Assembly (NCBI GenBank): GCA_051294375.1
Contig: CM119266.1
Coordinates: 21,953,875 to 22,017,874, forward strand
Reading direction: 5' to 3'
Source of the DNA: Paraspadella gotoi
Taxonomy: Eukaryota; Chaetognatha
DNA length: 64,000 bases
Positions 34,813 to 47,329 of the stretch are shown here, piece by piece. The notes beneath the pieces were generated by a model. That model saw nothing but the letters and a program-made list of their open reading frames with translations, ran no database searches and had not been told where the DNA came from. The position numbers and the translations under genes are program-made. The first letter of the stretch is position 1. Each line of letters starts with the position of its first letter.

Positions 34813-34892
34813 CTCTCTCTCTCTCTCTCTCCTCTCTCACTCTCTCTCGGAGAAAGGGTTAATATGGCGGACTCGCACCGAGAAGGCGGCCT

Positions 34893-34930
<38 letters not shown>

Positions 34931-34956
34931 TTTTCTTCTTGTCCGAGCAACGATAA
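34761..34956. repeat. (CT)n tracts with a conserved 3' flank
   Basis: Two CT tracts (34761-34850, 34897-34926) bracket an ATG (34864) opening MADSHREGGLFS. After the second tract comes GTTTTTCTTCTTGTCCGAGC and then AACGAT, nearly identical to the sequence after the CT tract at 40011-40052. Confidence 0.6.
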
Positions 34957-35369
34957 AAAGTTAACTGAAGTTGACTGTTTAATTTTATTAACTGTTATAC
35001 ATTTGAACTAATTAAAGTAAAGTGTAACCTTATTCAATTTATATCTGAAGCATCTCAATGTTTAATTAAGTATAAATATTATTTTAATATGATTAGTATA
35101 AAAATGAATAATCTACTTATTTAAATAAACTAATAAATAATAGAAAGTTGGAAATACTTAACATTTATTTAACTTTAGTTTTATCCTAGTTCAATATGTA
35201 TATGAAATAGGATTATAGTTTGAAATGCGTATACAAACAAATATTAACATTATATATTTATCTGTTTCACTTTGCTGGTTGTATTAAACAACTTGTCGAT
35301 CCAACCTTTTGTTTCTGAAACTTTAAGAGGGGACTTGAGCTTCAACTTATTCAAACCAAATTCCTTACG
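34957..35369. other. AT-rich, no feature
   Basis: AT-rich stretch, no credible frame. Confidence 0.4.
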
Positions 35370-37450
35370 GCTCAAAGGTCGATTGAATTGGACATTTGAT
35401 ACTCTGTGATTGGAGAAAAGAAATAAAGGAGAAACAGGGATGTGTAAGAGGATAATGTGCCTGTAAAGGAGAAGTTGGCAGAGTTCTGCATGGGAGGATC
35501 TGAAAAGAACTTAAGGGTTTTAGACCTCTTAAGCTGATAAAACTTTTTGGAAATAAATTTATTTGAATTATTCACCAGGATATTTTGGACTCGGGACTGT
35601 GATGCCAGATGAAGATGGAAACTTACTGTCCATCCGCATTCCTTCACCACCCAAAACAACGTCTTGGGTGAACCTTATACCACCATAGACAATTGGATAT
35701 AGTTGGTCTTAAAATCATTGTTGGGAAATTTGCGTAGGAATTAACAGTAAAATTTGAAGAAGTGGTATTGCCCATTTAAGTCAGATGGCCAATGAGTACG
35801 TTCCGCTTTCTAATAAAGGCAATAAGGAAGAAAAGACCTACCATCGCTTATTAGATATTTTCTGGGTGATAAAAACCGACATTCTTATGCGCCCCCATTG
35901 GAGTTGTTCTCCTTGTTGGAAGGCACATTTTTCGTCACTACTTGGTCGGCAGTCCTGTACATGTCTGAATGGACCAGCCATATAGTTCATTAACTGGGTT
36001 AGTATGAGACATTTGTATGCTAGTGAGCGAGCTGCTACAGCTATAGTTATTTCAAGATTATTGATATCACTGCGTTTTTATCCGTCTTTTCTCAACAATG
36101 CAGCTGACAACTTATCGTTCAGTTGCACTCAATACGATTGCGCCGGACCAGTTCGCCAATAAACGGGAATGTCTCTGCGACATCGTCTTTTATAACTCAC
36201 ATGGTGATATTTGTTCCACCCATCAAGTCTCTTCTCAAGTTGACAAAAGAGAGAGCACATGAACCTAAACTTTGAGGGAGGAAAAAAAGGGCGCCCTTGG
36301 ACTAAACTTAAAAAATTAAGAATAAGGTTCATCTCCCCTGAAGAAACATATGTTTTGGGAAACGAAAGCCAATCACGTACTCACCGATTACTGGGCAAGA
36401 ATTCAACATGTGAAACGCATGTTGGTGATCCTTACCCCCCTGTTCCGCTGGGATAAAAACGTGGCTGTCTACAAGACGTTAATCTCATTTTATATAATCT
36501 TAATTTACGGGACTAGAATCCCCATACACAAAAAGGAAGAAAAACGAAAACGTATATTCTGTTCTGAAAAAATGATTATTGGATTCTGATTAATGATGGT
36601 TATTGAAAACGAAAGAGCACAAATAGTCTCTATCTGATGAATTACTCGCGGTATTGCTGTTTTGAAGATAAATGATGATACAAGGTATTCATCTCCCTGA
36701 ACTCCAAGACCATTTCTGGCCAAAATAAAGCTTACAGTCGATTCTCCCTCCATAGTAAAATGGAGGAGGATGGGGTGAATGACCCGTACTACAAGTACCT
36801 TGATAAAAATGAGAGTTTTGCTTAGACTCAACTGATCTTACTATTGTAAGACATCTAACGTGTTCAAATACAACGGTCCAAAACGTCTTATTATAGAATT
36901 TTTGTGAAAGAAAAAGGAGTCACCAAGACAACCACTTGTTACTGTCGATAAGGACTACCTGATTGAAAATCTAATGAAAAATCATAAATTTATCTGGTCA
37001 CTGCCTCTACTTCAGACCACGCTTAAATTAATGGCAATAAATTATTATACGCCTGGTATACATAGAATGTACAAGGATCAAATCAGGCGATGTCACATGT
37101 GTATTACTATAATATGCAAGTAACCCTAAAGGGTTGTCCTTGCATGCTTCCTGTGGGCCCGCCCCCAGATCCTCTCCTTGATCTTTGGGCCCGCTGCCAA
37201 GATCTTCAGGAGCGGGCAGCACCTGCCCTGTTACATCATGAGTGCTGTGATTATTTTACAAGAGAATGTTGTCTGGTTTTCCATGTGGATGCTTCTGCCG
37301 AAAGAAGTAGCCAAAGTTTTCTTTAAAACACTTCATCCCATTGGTTTTGGATTGTGCAGTGGTGGACGGAAAATATGTGGAGACGGAAAACATTGTTTGT
37401 TAAAGTTCTCAGTGCTTGCTGGAGTGAATAGTGAGATAAATGTGATTTAA
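35370..37450 (+). pseudogene. Decayed non-LTR retrotransposon remnants
   Basis: At 36350-36589 the plus strand reads NHVLTDYWARIQHVKRMLVI and then LTPLFRWDKNVAVYKTLISF, followed by LIYGTRIP. This matches the region after the reverse transcriptase fingers and palm in jockey/I-type elements (YLG.. H, L.PL, K..LYK..I.P...YG). No catalytic residues, endonuclease or poly-A tail were identified. The flanking frames (35372-35659 minus, 37090-37450 plus) are broken and unassigned. An inactive relic. Confidence 0.45.
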
Positions 37451-38700
37451 ACATCTCACCTGACGAAAAATGAAAATTTTTGCGGAAGCGTAGTGAGTGA
37501 TTACATCATTAGAAAATTTTACGTCAATTCAATTTTCACTTTTACTTAAATAATAAGCGACCATTTCTTTTGTTTTGTTTTTCTTAATGTTTTCTCTTTA
37601 AGGGCGACCCAGTATAAAATGATATCATAAGCTAAGGGGTCTCATCATTAAAAGGAATTCGAATGGTAATGTCATTAATTTTTCTTCGCGCGGGAAAGTG
37701 GAGAAAAATGCCATCTCCTTGTTGCGATTATCGACACAAGGACCGAGATAATTATTGGTGAAATTTTTCACTTGATCTCCCCTAAATACTGATACCCTCC
37801 ATTCTTCTTACTTCACTGGGAAGTCATTTTCCATAATTTTCGAATTTTTATTTTTTAATGCAGAAAGCTGAAATCTGCGTCCTGGGCTCCTTTAATAAAG
37901 GAAATTTTAATGGTGGTATTACATTATTTCATATGTGCACAGGAAAGTCACACGAAAAAAAACCAGAATCCTCTTTAAAAATTCGAACAAGGATGTATTC
38001 TTTGGTCAACACATTTGATCATGACCCTGTAATACCTTTCGGTTTCCTTGACTCTGTGTCATAACAGATTAAATGTTAGGAGAGATAAAGAGCCGCATCC
38101 TTCTTCTCATACTCTGTACTAATGTTAGAGGTTATATTTTGATCAAATTAATGATTTGACCTTTACCAAAGATACCTGAATTAAAATTTTACCATACCAT
38201 ATTTTTTAACAATTCCGTTATTTTTAAATTTTTTTTATTTTTTGAGGAAAAAATAATAATCAGCGTACGAGGTGGCCCGAGACGGAAAGTGATGAACTCA
38301 AATCGTACGGAAAAGACTGGACTAATTCCAACAATAATATGGCTATTTTGAACCTTGAAATCTATTATTTAAAGTAGTAAACAAAGAATGAATAACATTT
38401 AATTACTTTATCCAATTTTTTTAAACAGAAAAACCACTACGGTTAATACGTACATTTGACGTTTCTTCGTCGATAGTTATTGATCGTTGTACTTCATCAT
38501 CGTCGTGGTCTTTGTTCGAATCATTTGAGCTCCCAAAAGCTAACAGCAAGATTACGTTTGCAGGGCTGTTGAATTTGAAAATTGAATTGATTAATTAAAA
38601 TTGAAAATGGCCAATTAATTTTATTCATAATTTTAATCTTTTCTTTTCTCTCTCATCTCTATTCTCACTTCGCTTTTAAAAAAATTTCGTAAAAAAAATC
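37451..38700. other. No gene
   Basis: AT-rich sequence; a 68-codon frame at 37858-38064 has no recognisable domain. Confidence 0.35.
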
Positions 38701-38749
38701 ATTGGACAAATGTTTACGTGTTTTGTCTTCCATCTTTATTCGCGGTCTT

Positions 38750-38985
38750 CGTCTTCGCTGGTTCGCTTTCCTCTTTGTCGTTGTTTTTGTCTTCTTTGTC
38801 TTTTCGTCGTCGTTTTTGTCTTCCTCTTCGCCGCTTGGTTTTCCTCTTTGTCGTTGTTTTCGTCTTCTTTGTCTTTTCGTCGTCAATTTTTTCTTCCTCT
38901 TCGCTGCGTTTTCCTCTTTGTCGTTGTTTCGTCTTCGTCTTTTGCGTTCGTTCTTTTTTGTCTTCCTCTTCGCCGTCGTTTTTTC
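38750..38985. repeat. About 75-bp minisatellite, Lys/Arg/Glu-type on the minus strand
   Basis: Roughly three imperfect copies of a unit containing CTCTTTGTCGTTGTTTT, GTCTTCTTTGTC, TTTTCGTCGTC and CTTCCTCTTCGCC. All frames are open on both strands because the array lacks stop triplets. Confidence 0.7.
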
Positions 38986-38999
38986 GTCTCAAATCGATT

Positions 39000-39411
39000 C
39001 GAAAATTTGAAGTGAGAAAGAAGAGAATCCTCCTCTCGTCGGCGAGGTAAGTTCGCGGGCTTAGTCGCGGATGGGACCAATCTAGATATGTCGCTCCGCG
39101 CTTAGAAAAATCCGAAGAACAAGCGGTTTCTGATAATTTGTTGTCCTAGTAATTTTTTTCACCAGTAGGCAGTAAATTATACAAAACCATGGTGATTCTG
39201 AAACTTGCCAGTGTTTGGGGCTATCTAAACGCACCCGGAACAAAGAAAATCCATAAAGGTTTTTGACTAAAAATACTGAAAATTAAACACGGCGTTATTA
39301 GTCTGAATTCTTTATTAATTTTTTTTTAATTTTGCGCTGTATTTACTGTAAAGCCAAATAATATACAGCGTCATGGCACTTGATTCCGATTCTGTTGGTG
39401 TTAAGCCTAAA

Positions 39412-39442
<31 letters not shown>

Positions 39443-39985
39443 TCTTTCTATCGTTTTAGCCGGCATTGCTTATCAGCAGATTCGGCTTATAATTCACTTT
39501 GTTCGGTCGCTACCCATTATCTTGTCTGGTAAGTCACTTATTTCATCTTATAAACATCGGAATTATAGAAAATTATTCCAAAAAATGATGCTATGTCCGT
39601 CCCTCCGTCTGTCCGTCCTTCCCCCTTAGCTTGAAATGCAATTACTCTGTGTGTATGGGGCATTCTGGAAATTTTGTGTGTGTGTAAAAAGTGTGTGATT
39701 AATCAGGAATTAAAGTCTTCGATGAATCGTCCTCGTGGAAGTGAGTTTAATATAATCATCAATTAATTATTAATCAATTAATTAATCAATTAATTAATAT
39801 TCAATTAACTTATAATCTATCAATTGATTTATCAATCAATAAAAATGATTAAATAAGTATTCTAATTTGAATTATTAATCAATATTCAATTAATCATCGT
39901 GATGTTATTTATCGTCTCGTCGTCTCGCCATCATCGTTCGTCGTTGCTTTTGTCGTGCCTCCAGTGAACCTATTCTCTCTCCTTT
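39000..39985. other. No gene; AT-rich with small repeats
   Basis: Contains a short CT tract (39413-39442), an AATTAATC-type repeat (39755-39900) and a CCGTCCGT block. A 25-N gap follows (39986-40010). Confidence 0.4.
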
Positions 39986-40050
39986 NNNNNNNNNNNNNNN
40001 NNNNNNNNNNCTCTCTCTCTCTCTCTGTTTTTCTTCTGGTCCGAGCAACG

Positions 40051-40167
40051 ATGGCGCAAACACGAAGGAATCTCATGGTGCAGGAATCTCATGGTGCGGG
40101 GGGAAAAAGGATGGAATCGCAAATCTCACGGAATGATTATATGGAACCGCTGGAATTTCCGCGTTGA
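40051..40167 (+). CDS. Small open frame after a CT tract
   Basis: ATG in ACGATGGCG opens a 38-residue frame, MAQTRRNLMVQESHGAGGKR and on to EPLEFPR, ending TGA. GGAATCTCATGGTGC is repeated twice in tandem in it. It could be a first exon or a chance ORF. Confidence 0.3.
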   Translation: MAQTRRNLMVQESHGAGGKRMESQISRNDYMEPLEFPR

Positions 40168-40936
40168 CGAGGATTCTGAAGAAGATCTATTATTGTGCGC
40201 GAGAGATCTATTACGGCTTTTATGATGCGAACCGAGCCAAGTATGCGAAAAAGAAAGACAACGATGTTTGAAGAATTTCTTCTCTCTCTCTTTCAATGAA
40301 TGCTTCTTGATAATTTATATTCGTAATTATCTTGTTTTATCAAGCGTATTTAATTGGATACTGGAGAGATTAGATTGCCTTAGATTAGATTGCTTTAGAT
40401 TAGATTGCTTTAGATGGGGATTCTTATCATATCTTTAATATTTTGATTATTGAAATTGCAACAATGAAATCGTAGAATATAAAAGACTAATTTCGCAAAG
40501 TCACGGCGCTTGCTTCGCTTGCGATAGAGCTCGTTTAAACAGAGAGAGAGAGAGAGAGGAGACCCGAACCGAGACGAGAGACAGAGACGAGAACGAAGAG
40601 AGCACGACAGAGAAGAGAAGAACGAACGAGACAGAGAGAACGAGAGACGACGAACGAGAGACACAGGACACGAGAGAGAGAAGAGAATGAGACTAACCGC
40701 CAGAAGAAGACGACTCCCCAATACATCAGTGGCCCTAAAATTGGGTGGTATAAATCAAGCGAACTTTTCGCAGTTGACCTGAAATCGAGGAACGAGTCAA
40801 AGTTGCACCATAACAAAGGAGAAAAATTCAAATTCCAGAGCTGAGAGGAAAGAAGTCAAGAAAAAGAAAAATTATCTGTTCTTACGTTAAGTCTACGTTG
40901 GTTTAATGTTTATAAATAACTATTTTCTTCTGAATT
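40168..40936. other. No gene
   Basis: AT-rich sequence, a 16-bp repeat (TTAGATTAGATTGCTT, about three copies, 40370-40415), then GA-rich sequence at 40541-40690. Confidence 0.4.
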
Positions 40937-41008
40937 TCACTCGACACATAAACATGAACTAAAAACAAAAGACAAAGAAGAAAAGAGGAAGAGAAAAAGA
41001 GAAAAAGA

Positions 41009-41118
<110 letters not shown>

Positions 41119-41185
41119 AAACCCTAAAAAGCCCCACTAACCACGGTCGAACTCCCCCTATGATTGCATCGGCGCCAAATTTCCA

Positions 41186-41424
<239 letters not shown>

Positions 41425-41467
41425 GAAATTATAGACTGACGTCAATACAATGTAATTAAGTAATTAT

Positions 41468-41782
41468 TCAATAATTCATATTCTCTGATGTTCCATGACG
41501 AATTAAGGCATAACGAGATTTACCATAATGACTCTCTCTCTCTCTCTCTCTCTTTCTGTGCCTCTCGTTCTCATTAACAAAAAATGTGGATAAAGCTCGA
41601 TCTCGGTGTACAGTACAGTACATTAAACCTTTTCTGGTCCTGATTAAACCCGAATGGAGATTGGTCATCCGTCCGATAGGCTGGCGGGTGAGTCTAGAGA
41701 TTTGGTCGCGCTGGCGGCAAAGTAACTGATCACAGGGAACGAGTGAGCGGTATTTCACGCTGTAGCAGAAAATGCTTTCCAT
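41468..41782 (-). CDS. Minus-strand open frame, 104 codons
   Basis: ATG start; reads MESIFCYSVKYRSLVPCDQL, and later NLHSGLIRTRKGLMYCTVHR. Only a short GA-derived RERERE stretch is low complexity, so the frame is not explained by repeats alone. No family recognised. Confidence 0.3.
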   Translation of the reverse strand: MESIFCYSVKYRSLVPCDQLLCRQRDQISRLTRQPIGRMTNLHSGLIRTRKGLMYCTVHRDRALSTFFVNENERHRKRERERESHYGKSRYALIRHGTSENMNY

Positions 41783-42107
41783 TGTTGCTCGCTACTCGCT
41801 TGTCCGTTTTTACGAAGAACTGCGCTACTAAACAGCTTGCGGTCGTCCATTTTAAACTGATCGAATTACGAAATTGCTCTTCGTTTCAGAAACGCGATTC
41901 TAAAAAAAAAAAAGCAGAAAAGAATTTCTTTTCTTTTTTCTTATTTCCTCTTTTTTTTCCCTTAGTTCGCGAGCTTTTATGTGTCAGTGAACCTTTGAAT
42001 CGAATCATTGATAAAAGGCGTTTTAGAAAAAGGGAAACCTGGGGGGGGGGCAGGGGGAGGAGGAGAAAGGAGCGGAAAAAACACAGTCTAGACTCTTTTT
42101 CTTTGTC

Positions 42108-42138
<31 letters not shown>

Positions 42139-42174
42139 AAAGAGAAAGAGAAAGAGAGAGAGAGAGAGAGAGAA

Positions 42175-42306
42175 ATGGAACCGGAGGTCTTTGTTGTCTG
42201 GAACGATCTTGCCGCGAGGGCAAGTAAAGTGAGGTGGTCAGTTGCGTTGAGAAGTTCGGATATTTTAGCGTCTGTGGTGCACGATGACGGAGAAGAAAAC
42301 TCGTAG
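42175..42306 (+). CDS. Small open frame after a GA tract
   Basis: ATG directly after a GA tract (42109-42173) opens MEPEVFVVWNDLAARASK, with a possible donor GTGAGG at about 42229; otherwise it reads through to TAG. Confidence 0.25.
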   Translation: MEPEVFVVWNDLAARASKVRWSVALRSSDILASVVHDDGEENS

Positions 42307-42505
42307 TTTACTGTAAATCAAGCCAAGGTTGTTATCCTCGGACTCTTAATCACCGAGAGAAAAAAAAATGAAAATTAAGATTTAAATTGAATTAGAATTG
42401 AACGAGGCTCTTTTGTTGCTCGACATTTAATTCGGACAACAGAGACGTTAACGATCGAAAATTTTTTTTTTGGTTCAAAAAAATTTGTTTTTTTCTTGAC
42501 AAGAA

Positions 42506-42705
42506 TCTTGTCTTTGTCTCAAAATTTCTTTGTCTTCGACGAGTCATTTCTTTGTCCCTCGCCCGCTCCCCCTTCCGTCCATCGTTTGACCATTACGCCG
42601 TCGCAAAGAAGCCAAGATCCTTTTTGCCTTACATTTGGCCTGGATGACTTACTTTTTTATGAGACGGATTCCCTTGACTTACTTTCTCTTTCTTTCTCTT
42701 TATAG
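42506..42705 (+). CDS. Candidate terminal exon
   Basis: The frame reads NFFVFDESFLCPSPAPPSVH, then TITPSQRSQDPFCLTFGLDD, then LLFYETDSLDLL, to TAG at 42703. Composition is protein-like and not repeat-driven until the last residues, which enter a CT tract (42710-42800). Upstream border uncertain. Confidence 0.35.
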
Positions 42706-42745
<40 letters not shown>

Positions 42746-43287
42746 ACTCTCCTCCTCTCTCTCTCTCTCTCTCGTCTCTCTCTCTCTCTCTCTCTCTCGT
42801 ATCCATCTCTCCATCTCATAATCTTCTCATCGTCTGATTAACCCTCGGCGGGAGTGTGACGATAAGTCTTTGAGTTTTACCCTCTCAGGGCGACAGATTG
42901 AAAGTACATAAATTTAAGAGGACCGATTCCTACTTAACTAAAATCGTCTCGTTCTCACTCGGGAACAATAATATGGTTTAATATGCTTTCTTTCAAGTAG
43001 AGAATTTAAATATATTTAGAGGCGAAAATCTTTTTATGTCGATCGCAAGAAAAAAAAGAGCCGAACTCCGATCGAAGATTCAAAGAGTTTTTTTCGAAAA
43101 TAACTTTTTGATGAATCATTTACAGACGTATTTCCACAAAAATGTTGCTTAGTTCAGGTCAGAAAAATAAATTGAAATTAAACTAAAGAGAAGAAAGAAA
43201 AGCCAGTTGGTAAGAACGAAAGAAAGAACGAAAGAAATAAAAAAAGTAAGAAAGAAAGAAAGAAAGAACAGCCAGACTAAAAGCGCA

Positions 43288-43290
43288 ATA

Positions 43291-43386
<96 letters not shown>

Positions 43387-43388
43387 AA
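43288..43388. repeat. (GAAA)n microsatellite
   Basis: About 25 GAAA units, preceded by shorter GAAA/GAAC runs from 43217. Confidence 0.95.
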
Positions 43389-43452
43389 AAGGGATTCGCG
43401 GTTAGGAAATGATTGGTTTTGTTGAGCGAAAGGGTTAATCGTTGCCCCGCAG

Positions 43453-43576
43453 ATGTTTTGGCGGACGAAGCGAAAAGTGGATGAGTCGATCCACGACGGA
43501 ATTCGGCCAAAAGTCGGATCACAAGTTGGAATACGATTTCCACTCTCCAGTATATTTCGAATCTGCGTTAGGTTGA
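43453..43576 (+). CDS. Candidate terminal exon
   Basis: Follows the acceptor TTGCCCCGCAG. The frame from 43454 reads CFGGRSEKWMSRSTTEFGQK, then SDHKLEYDFHSPVYFESALG, ending TGA at 43574. Non-repetitive, codon-like sequence; family unknown. Confidence 0.4.
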
Positions 43577-43764
43577 ATTAAATTTTTAGGTTTACGTTGA
43601 AATGCTTCAACGTTCAAAGCTTGTTAAAACAATTTTACGTGTTTTCCCTCTTTCTTTCTTTTGTTTCATTAGGTTTCTTTCTGGCTTACTTTTCTATTTC
43701 GCTTCATTGTTTTTATCTGACTTTTTTTTACCTTCCTTTTTTATTTCCTTTTTTTCTTCTTCTT

Positions 43765-43867
43765 TTTCTTATCCATTTCTTTTTCTAATCCATTTCTTTT
43801 TCTAATGCATTTCTTTTTCTAATCCATTTCTTTTTCTAATCCATTTCTTTTTCTAATCCATTTTTAA
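43765..43867. repeat. 17-bp minisatellite
   Basis: Six tandem units of CATTTCTTTTTCTAATC with a single variant (ATGCA). Confidence 0.9.
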
Positions 43868-43956
43868 TCTCCGTCGTTGAATTCGTCCATTTCCATATTT
43901 TTATCGTCATCATCGTCGACCCAAAATCCGAAACTTGTCCCTATTTTTTCATGCAG

Positions 43957-44072
<116 letters not shown>

Positions 44073-44666
44073 TATTCCCGACGTTTTTGCTCCATCGATT
44101 TTTTTTTCGTTGGCATTTTTTTTTTCATGGTGATCGGTATTGTTTGGTGGGTCTCAAGGTTTTTTCTTTAGATTACCGAGAGCGAGAGAGAGAGAGACTG
44201 ACAGAGAGAGAGAGAGAGGCTTTGAAAGGGGCGTTTCAAAGACGGTGGTTGAATAACTTATGTCCTCGCATCGACTCTATCGGTGGCGGTCGAGAAAAAA
44301 AAAAACCACTCTGGTTTTGACCGCAATTTATTTGTTGTTATTTTTCTAGAAAATTTATGTTGTTGTTCGCCTTTTTAAACAAAAGGCTCGCGAAATGAGA
44401 GAGAAAAAGACATTTCGATTGCGTCATTTTGAAAGGCAACGAGAAATTCGCGAGTCGGCGAATAAATTTGAGCGAAAGGGAAGCGACGAGCGAGTTTATT
44501 TACAAACAATTCATTTTCAATTTTAATACCGAGTGAGACGAATACACGGACGCCGACGTTAGGGGGCGCGTCGGTAATCGTTAAAACGCAGCCTTTCACG
44601 ATTTACGATCCTTTTTTGAAAAATTGTGGGAAAAACTATAGTTGATAAAACGTAGCGCGAGTGAGC

Positions 44667-45000
44667 ATGAATCAGATGTCACTAAAACTGGGAGAGCGAT
44701 ATCGCATCTTCCACGGAACAAGTAGGAACATGACAACGAGACAACAAGACAACCAGCTCTCGAACCGCGTTACGATTGAACATTGACCCTTAAATGCCCT
44801 CGACCTGGATTCATGACCAGCATCCGCCGATTTACGCCCCCAACCCCCGAAATGGAATCACTTCCACCCCTCGTCGACCGAGAGGCGAAGGCGTCGCGGC
44901 GACGATTCGTCCAACGTCGTTTCTGTCTGCGACTTTCGACGCAAAACGAAGCTGACGCCAGTTCCAGGGCGGAAATCGAGTTACTGGGCTCTCTCTCTCT
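44667..45000 (+). CDS. Coding-like block, possibly frameshifted
   Basis: ATG at 44667 opens MNQMSLKLGERYRIFHGTSR and stops at 44786. The next frame continues at once (RPGFMTSIRRFTPPTPEMES, then NEADASSRAEIELLGS) into a CT tract. The two could be one exon with a base error, or separate. No family recognised. Confidence 0.3.
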
Positions 45001-45075
45001 CTCCTCTCATGCTCTCATCTCTCGTTTTCTCTCATCTCTGCTCTCTCTCTGTCTCTCGTCCCCCCCTAGTCTCTC

Positions 45076-45112
<37 letters not shown>

Positions 45113-45192
45113 TTTACAGGCCACTTCGTTCCCGATGCTACTTTTGTGTTTATCGCAAATTTTTTTTAAAGCGACAGGGAGGGAAAAAGGAA

Positions 45193-45224
<32 letters not shown>

Positions 45225-45230
45225 TGAGAG

Positions 45231-45785
45231 AAAACGTTGTCTCGCTTGCGCGTATTTTACTCCACATTTCCTTCTCATTTTCATGGATTCCTATTCGTGA
45301 TTCCGTCGCATCTCATTTTCTTTTTCTTTTTTTTAGTTCGTGAGTTCGTTCACCGACGGCGAAACACGTGACTGTTATCTAGTTTTTTTGTTTCTCTTGC
45401 GGAAAAAAAAAATAAATAAATAAAAGAAAGAAAGAAATAAGAATGAAATAAAGAAAGAAAGTGATAGTGAGCGGAGAACGATTTTTTTTTTTCTCGCTTG
45501 GTCGTCCCAAAACTAATTTTACTTTACATTTCATTCCTTATTATACTTTGGACTTTCCTCATATAATCAACGTGACAATAATTATCTCCCGACTCACCTA
45601 CCTTTTCATCATTCACTCTACCTCCCAACGTACCTTCAACCACCGCCCCCCCTAGGGTGAGTCATATGCCAAAAGTTTTTTGGATCGCAAAGAACATCTA
45701 ACACAAAACGGGTGGGCCTAAAAAAATAGGTTTCCACCAATCACTACTCAAATTGATTGAACACCCTTAGCGCTACCACCGCTTG
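45231..45785. other. No gene
   Basis: T-rich and mixed sequence with a short GAAA/AAAT stretch; nothing recognisable. Confidence 0.4.
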
Positions 45786-46630
45786 AAGGATTTTTGGCAC
45801 ACCTTTCACATCATAATTCACTGTGTCTAAAATATAAAATATTTTATTGTCCAACCTTATTTATCAATTAGAAAAATCTATGGAGTTAATTCAAGTCAAT
45901 TTTCGAGACAAAACTACATCAAATAGCTTTACAAAACAAATCAAAATCAGCAATCTGGCTGGAGGAGGTAGAAGCCATTAATATTGATATCTATATCTTT
46001 AAGGTTGGGGGAGTAGCACAAAGTGTTTCTATATAGTTTATATTCACAAATAAGTGCTATAACTGATAAAATAAGTTTTTTTAAAAAAATATCAGTGTAG
46101 TCACATCCTGGAGGATTTTTTCTGTACAAAACCTATAATATACTAAATATAACACCAAATATTGTATTAAAATAATTCTAATATAGTATTAATAAGTTAA
46201 GCAAGATAGGGTAAAACTGTTTGATAAATTTCATCTTGATTGATCCACAACTTCTCAAAGGAGCTTCTTTGAAACATCCTTGAATTAAATCTCCCCACAT
46301 GCTTTATTTAAGTTGCAAACACTCTGGGTTTCAATGTTATTTTCATTATATTAAGAGTAACATATCTTCACAATGCTCTGGAGAGGCTTCCCCAATAAGT
46401 TGAAGGATGTGGACGAAATGTTGCAGGTGACAATTTTCTTTATGAAAGCCATTCACTTTTAATTAAAAACACCAATTTGTTTTTAAAACTAAACCCCTAA
46501 TCACATTGATATATTTGATTGAGATGCGCTCACATCCTTGTGGATTTTTCTCGGTACAGACTGCTTGAAGGATGACAAATATATATAAAATATTTCTATT
46601 AATTATTTTGATGATCAAATTTGCTAAAAT
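45786..46630 (-). repeat. Long inverted repeat, left arm
   Basis: Reverse complement of 49058-49941 at roughly 90 percent by eye. The minus strand holds exon-like pieces (YRKNPPGCDYTDIF at 46126; KLYRNTLCYSPNLKDIDINI) and, further out, the equivalent of the right-arm frame starting LYGENPQGCERISI. It is either a duplicated gene fragment or an unrecognised element. Confidence 0.75.
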
Positions 46631-47073
46631 TATGATTATAACACTATATTAGTTTCAATATTATATATTCGTAGGTAACAACATATTTTGTTTCGCGATT
46701 ACATTTTTTAAATTTTTTTATTTTTAATAACAAAAAATGATATTAACATAATTCAAAACAGTAACGCTAAATTATTTCTCCGTGAAACTAAAATAAAAAA
46801 GGTAAGATTTATTAATTGAAAATTTTAAATTAATTTTGAAAAAAATTTACAATTGACTTTTGACAAACAAATAAATTGTCTCTTTTGGTCTTTATATATA
46901 TTTACATAATATATATATATATAGATCTTTTTTTTTACAAAAAAAAAAACAAATTTTTTATTCACTTTTTTTTGCTTTTCTTGTCTGAATCAGTGAATCA
47001 GTTTAAATGTGTTCCTAACTGTAAATCTGGCAAATTTGCAAAATGGCTTCTAAGTAAGTTTCCTGATTGATTG

Positions 47074-47199
47074 ACCGACGACCAACAAACAAGGAAGAAA
47101 ACGATTAAAACGACGCATAGATGACGACGAAAATGACGACGAAGAGAAAGATAAAACTGACGACAAAGAAGACAACAAAGAAGAAGGAGGAGAGAGAAA
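47074..47199 (+). CDS. Acidic coding-like segment
   Basis: The frame reads RLKRRIDDDENDDEEKDKTD and KEDNKEEGGERK, then a donor-like GTGAAC. Just upstream is ATGGCTTCTAA with GTAAGT, a good start and donor, but too close to be the previous exon. Purine-rich composition lowers confidence. Confidence 0.25.
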
Positions 47200-47329
47200 G
47201 GTGAACTGAATCTCGTGGAACGCGGCCCCGCCCGAATCCCTGGAAGTAGATGAGGAGGAGCGTGAATGAGAAGGAGAGGGGTAATAACCCGCCGTCGGTC
47301 TATTTCCTTTTATTTTGCTTCTAAAAACT

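Noticed and set aside
38700-39050. Five overlapping frames on both strands
   Set aside because: Products of a stop-free 75-bp repeat array; no frame stands out.
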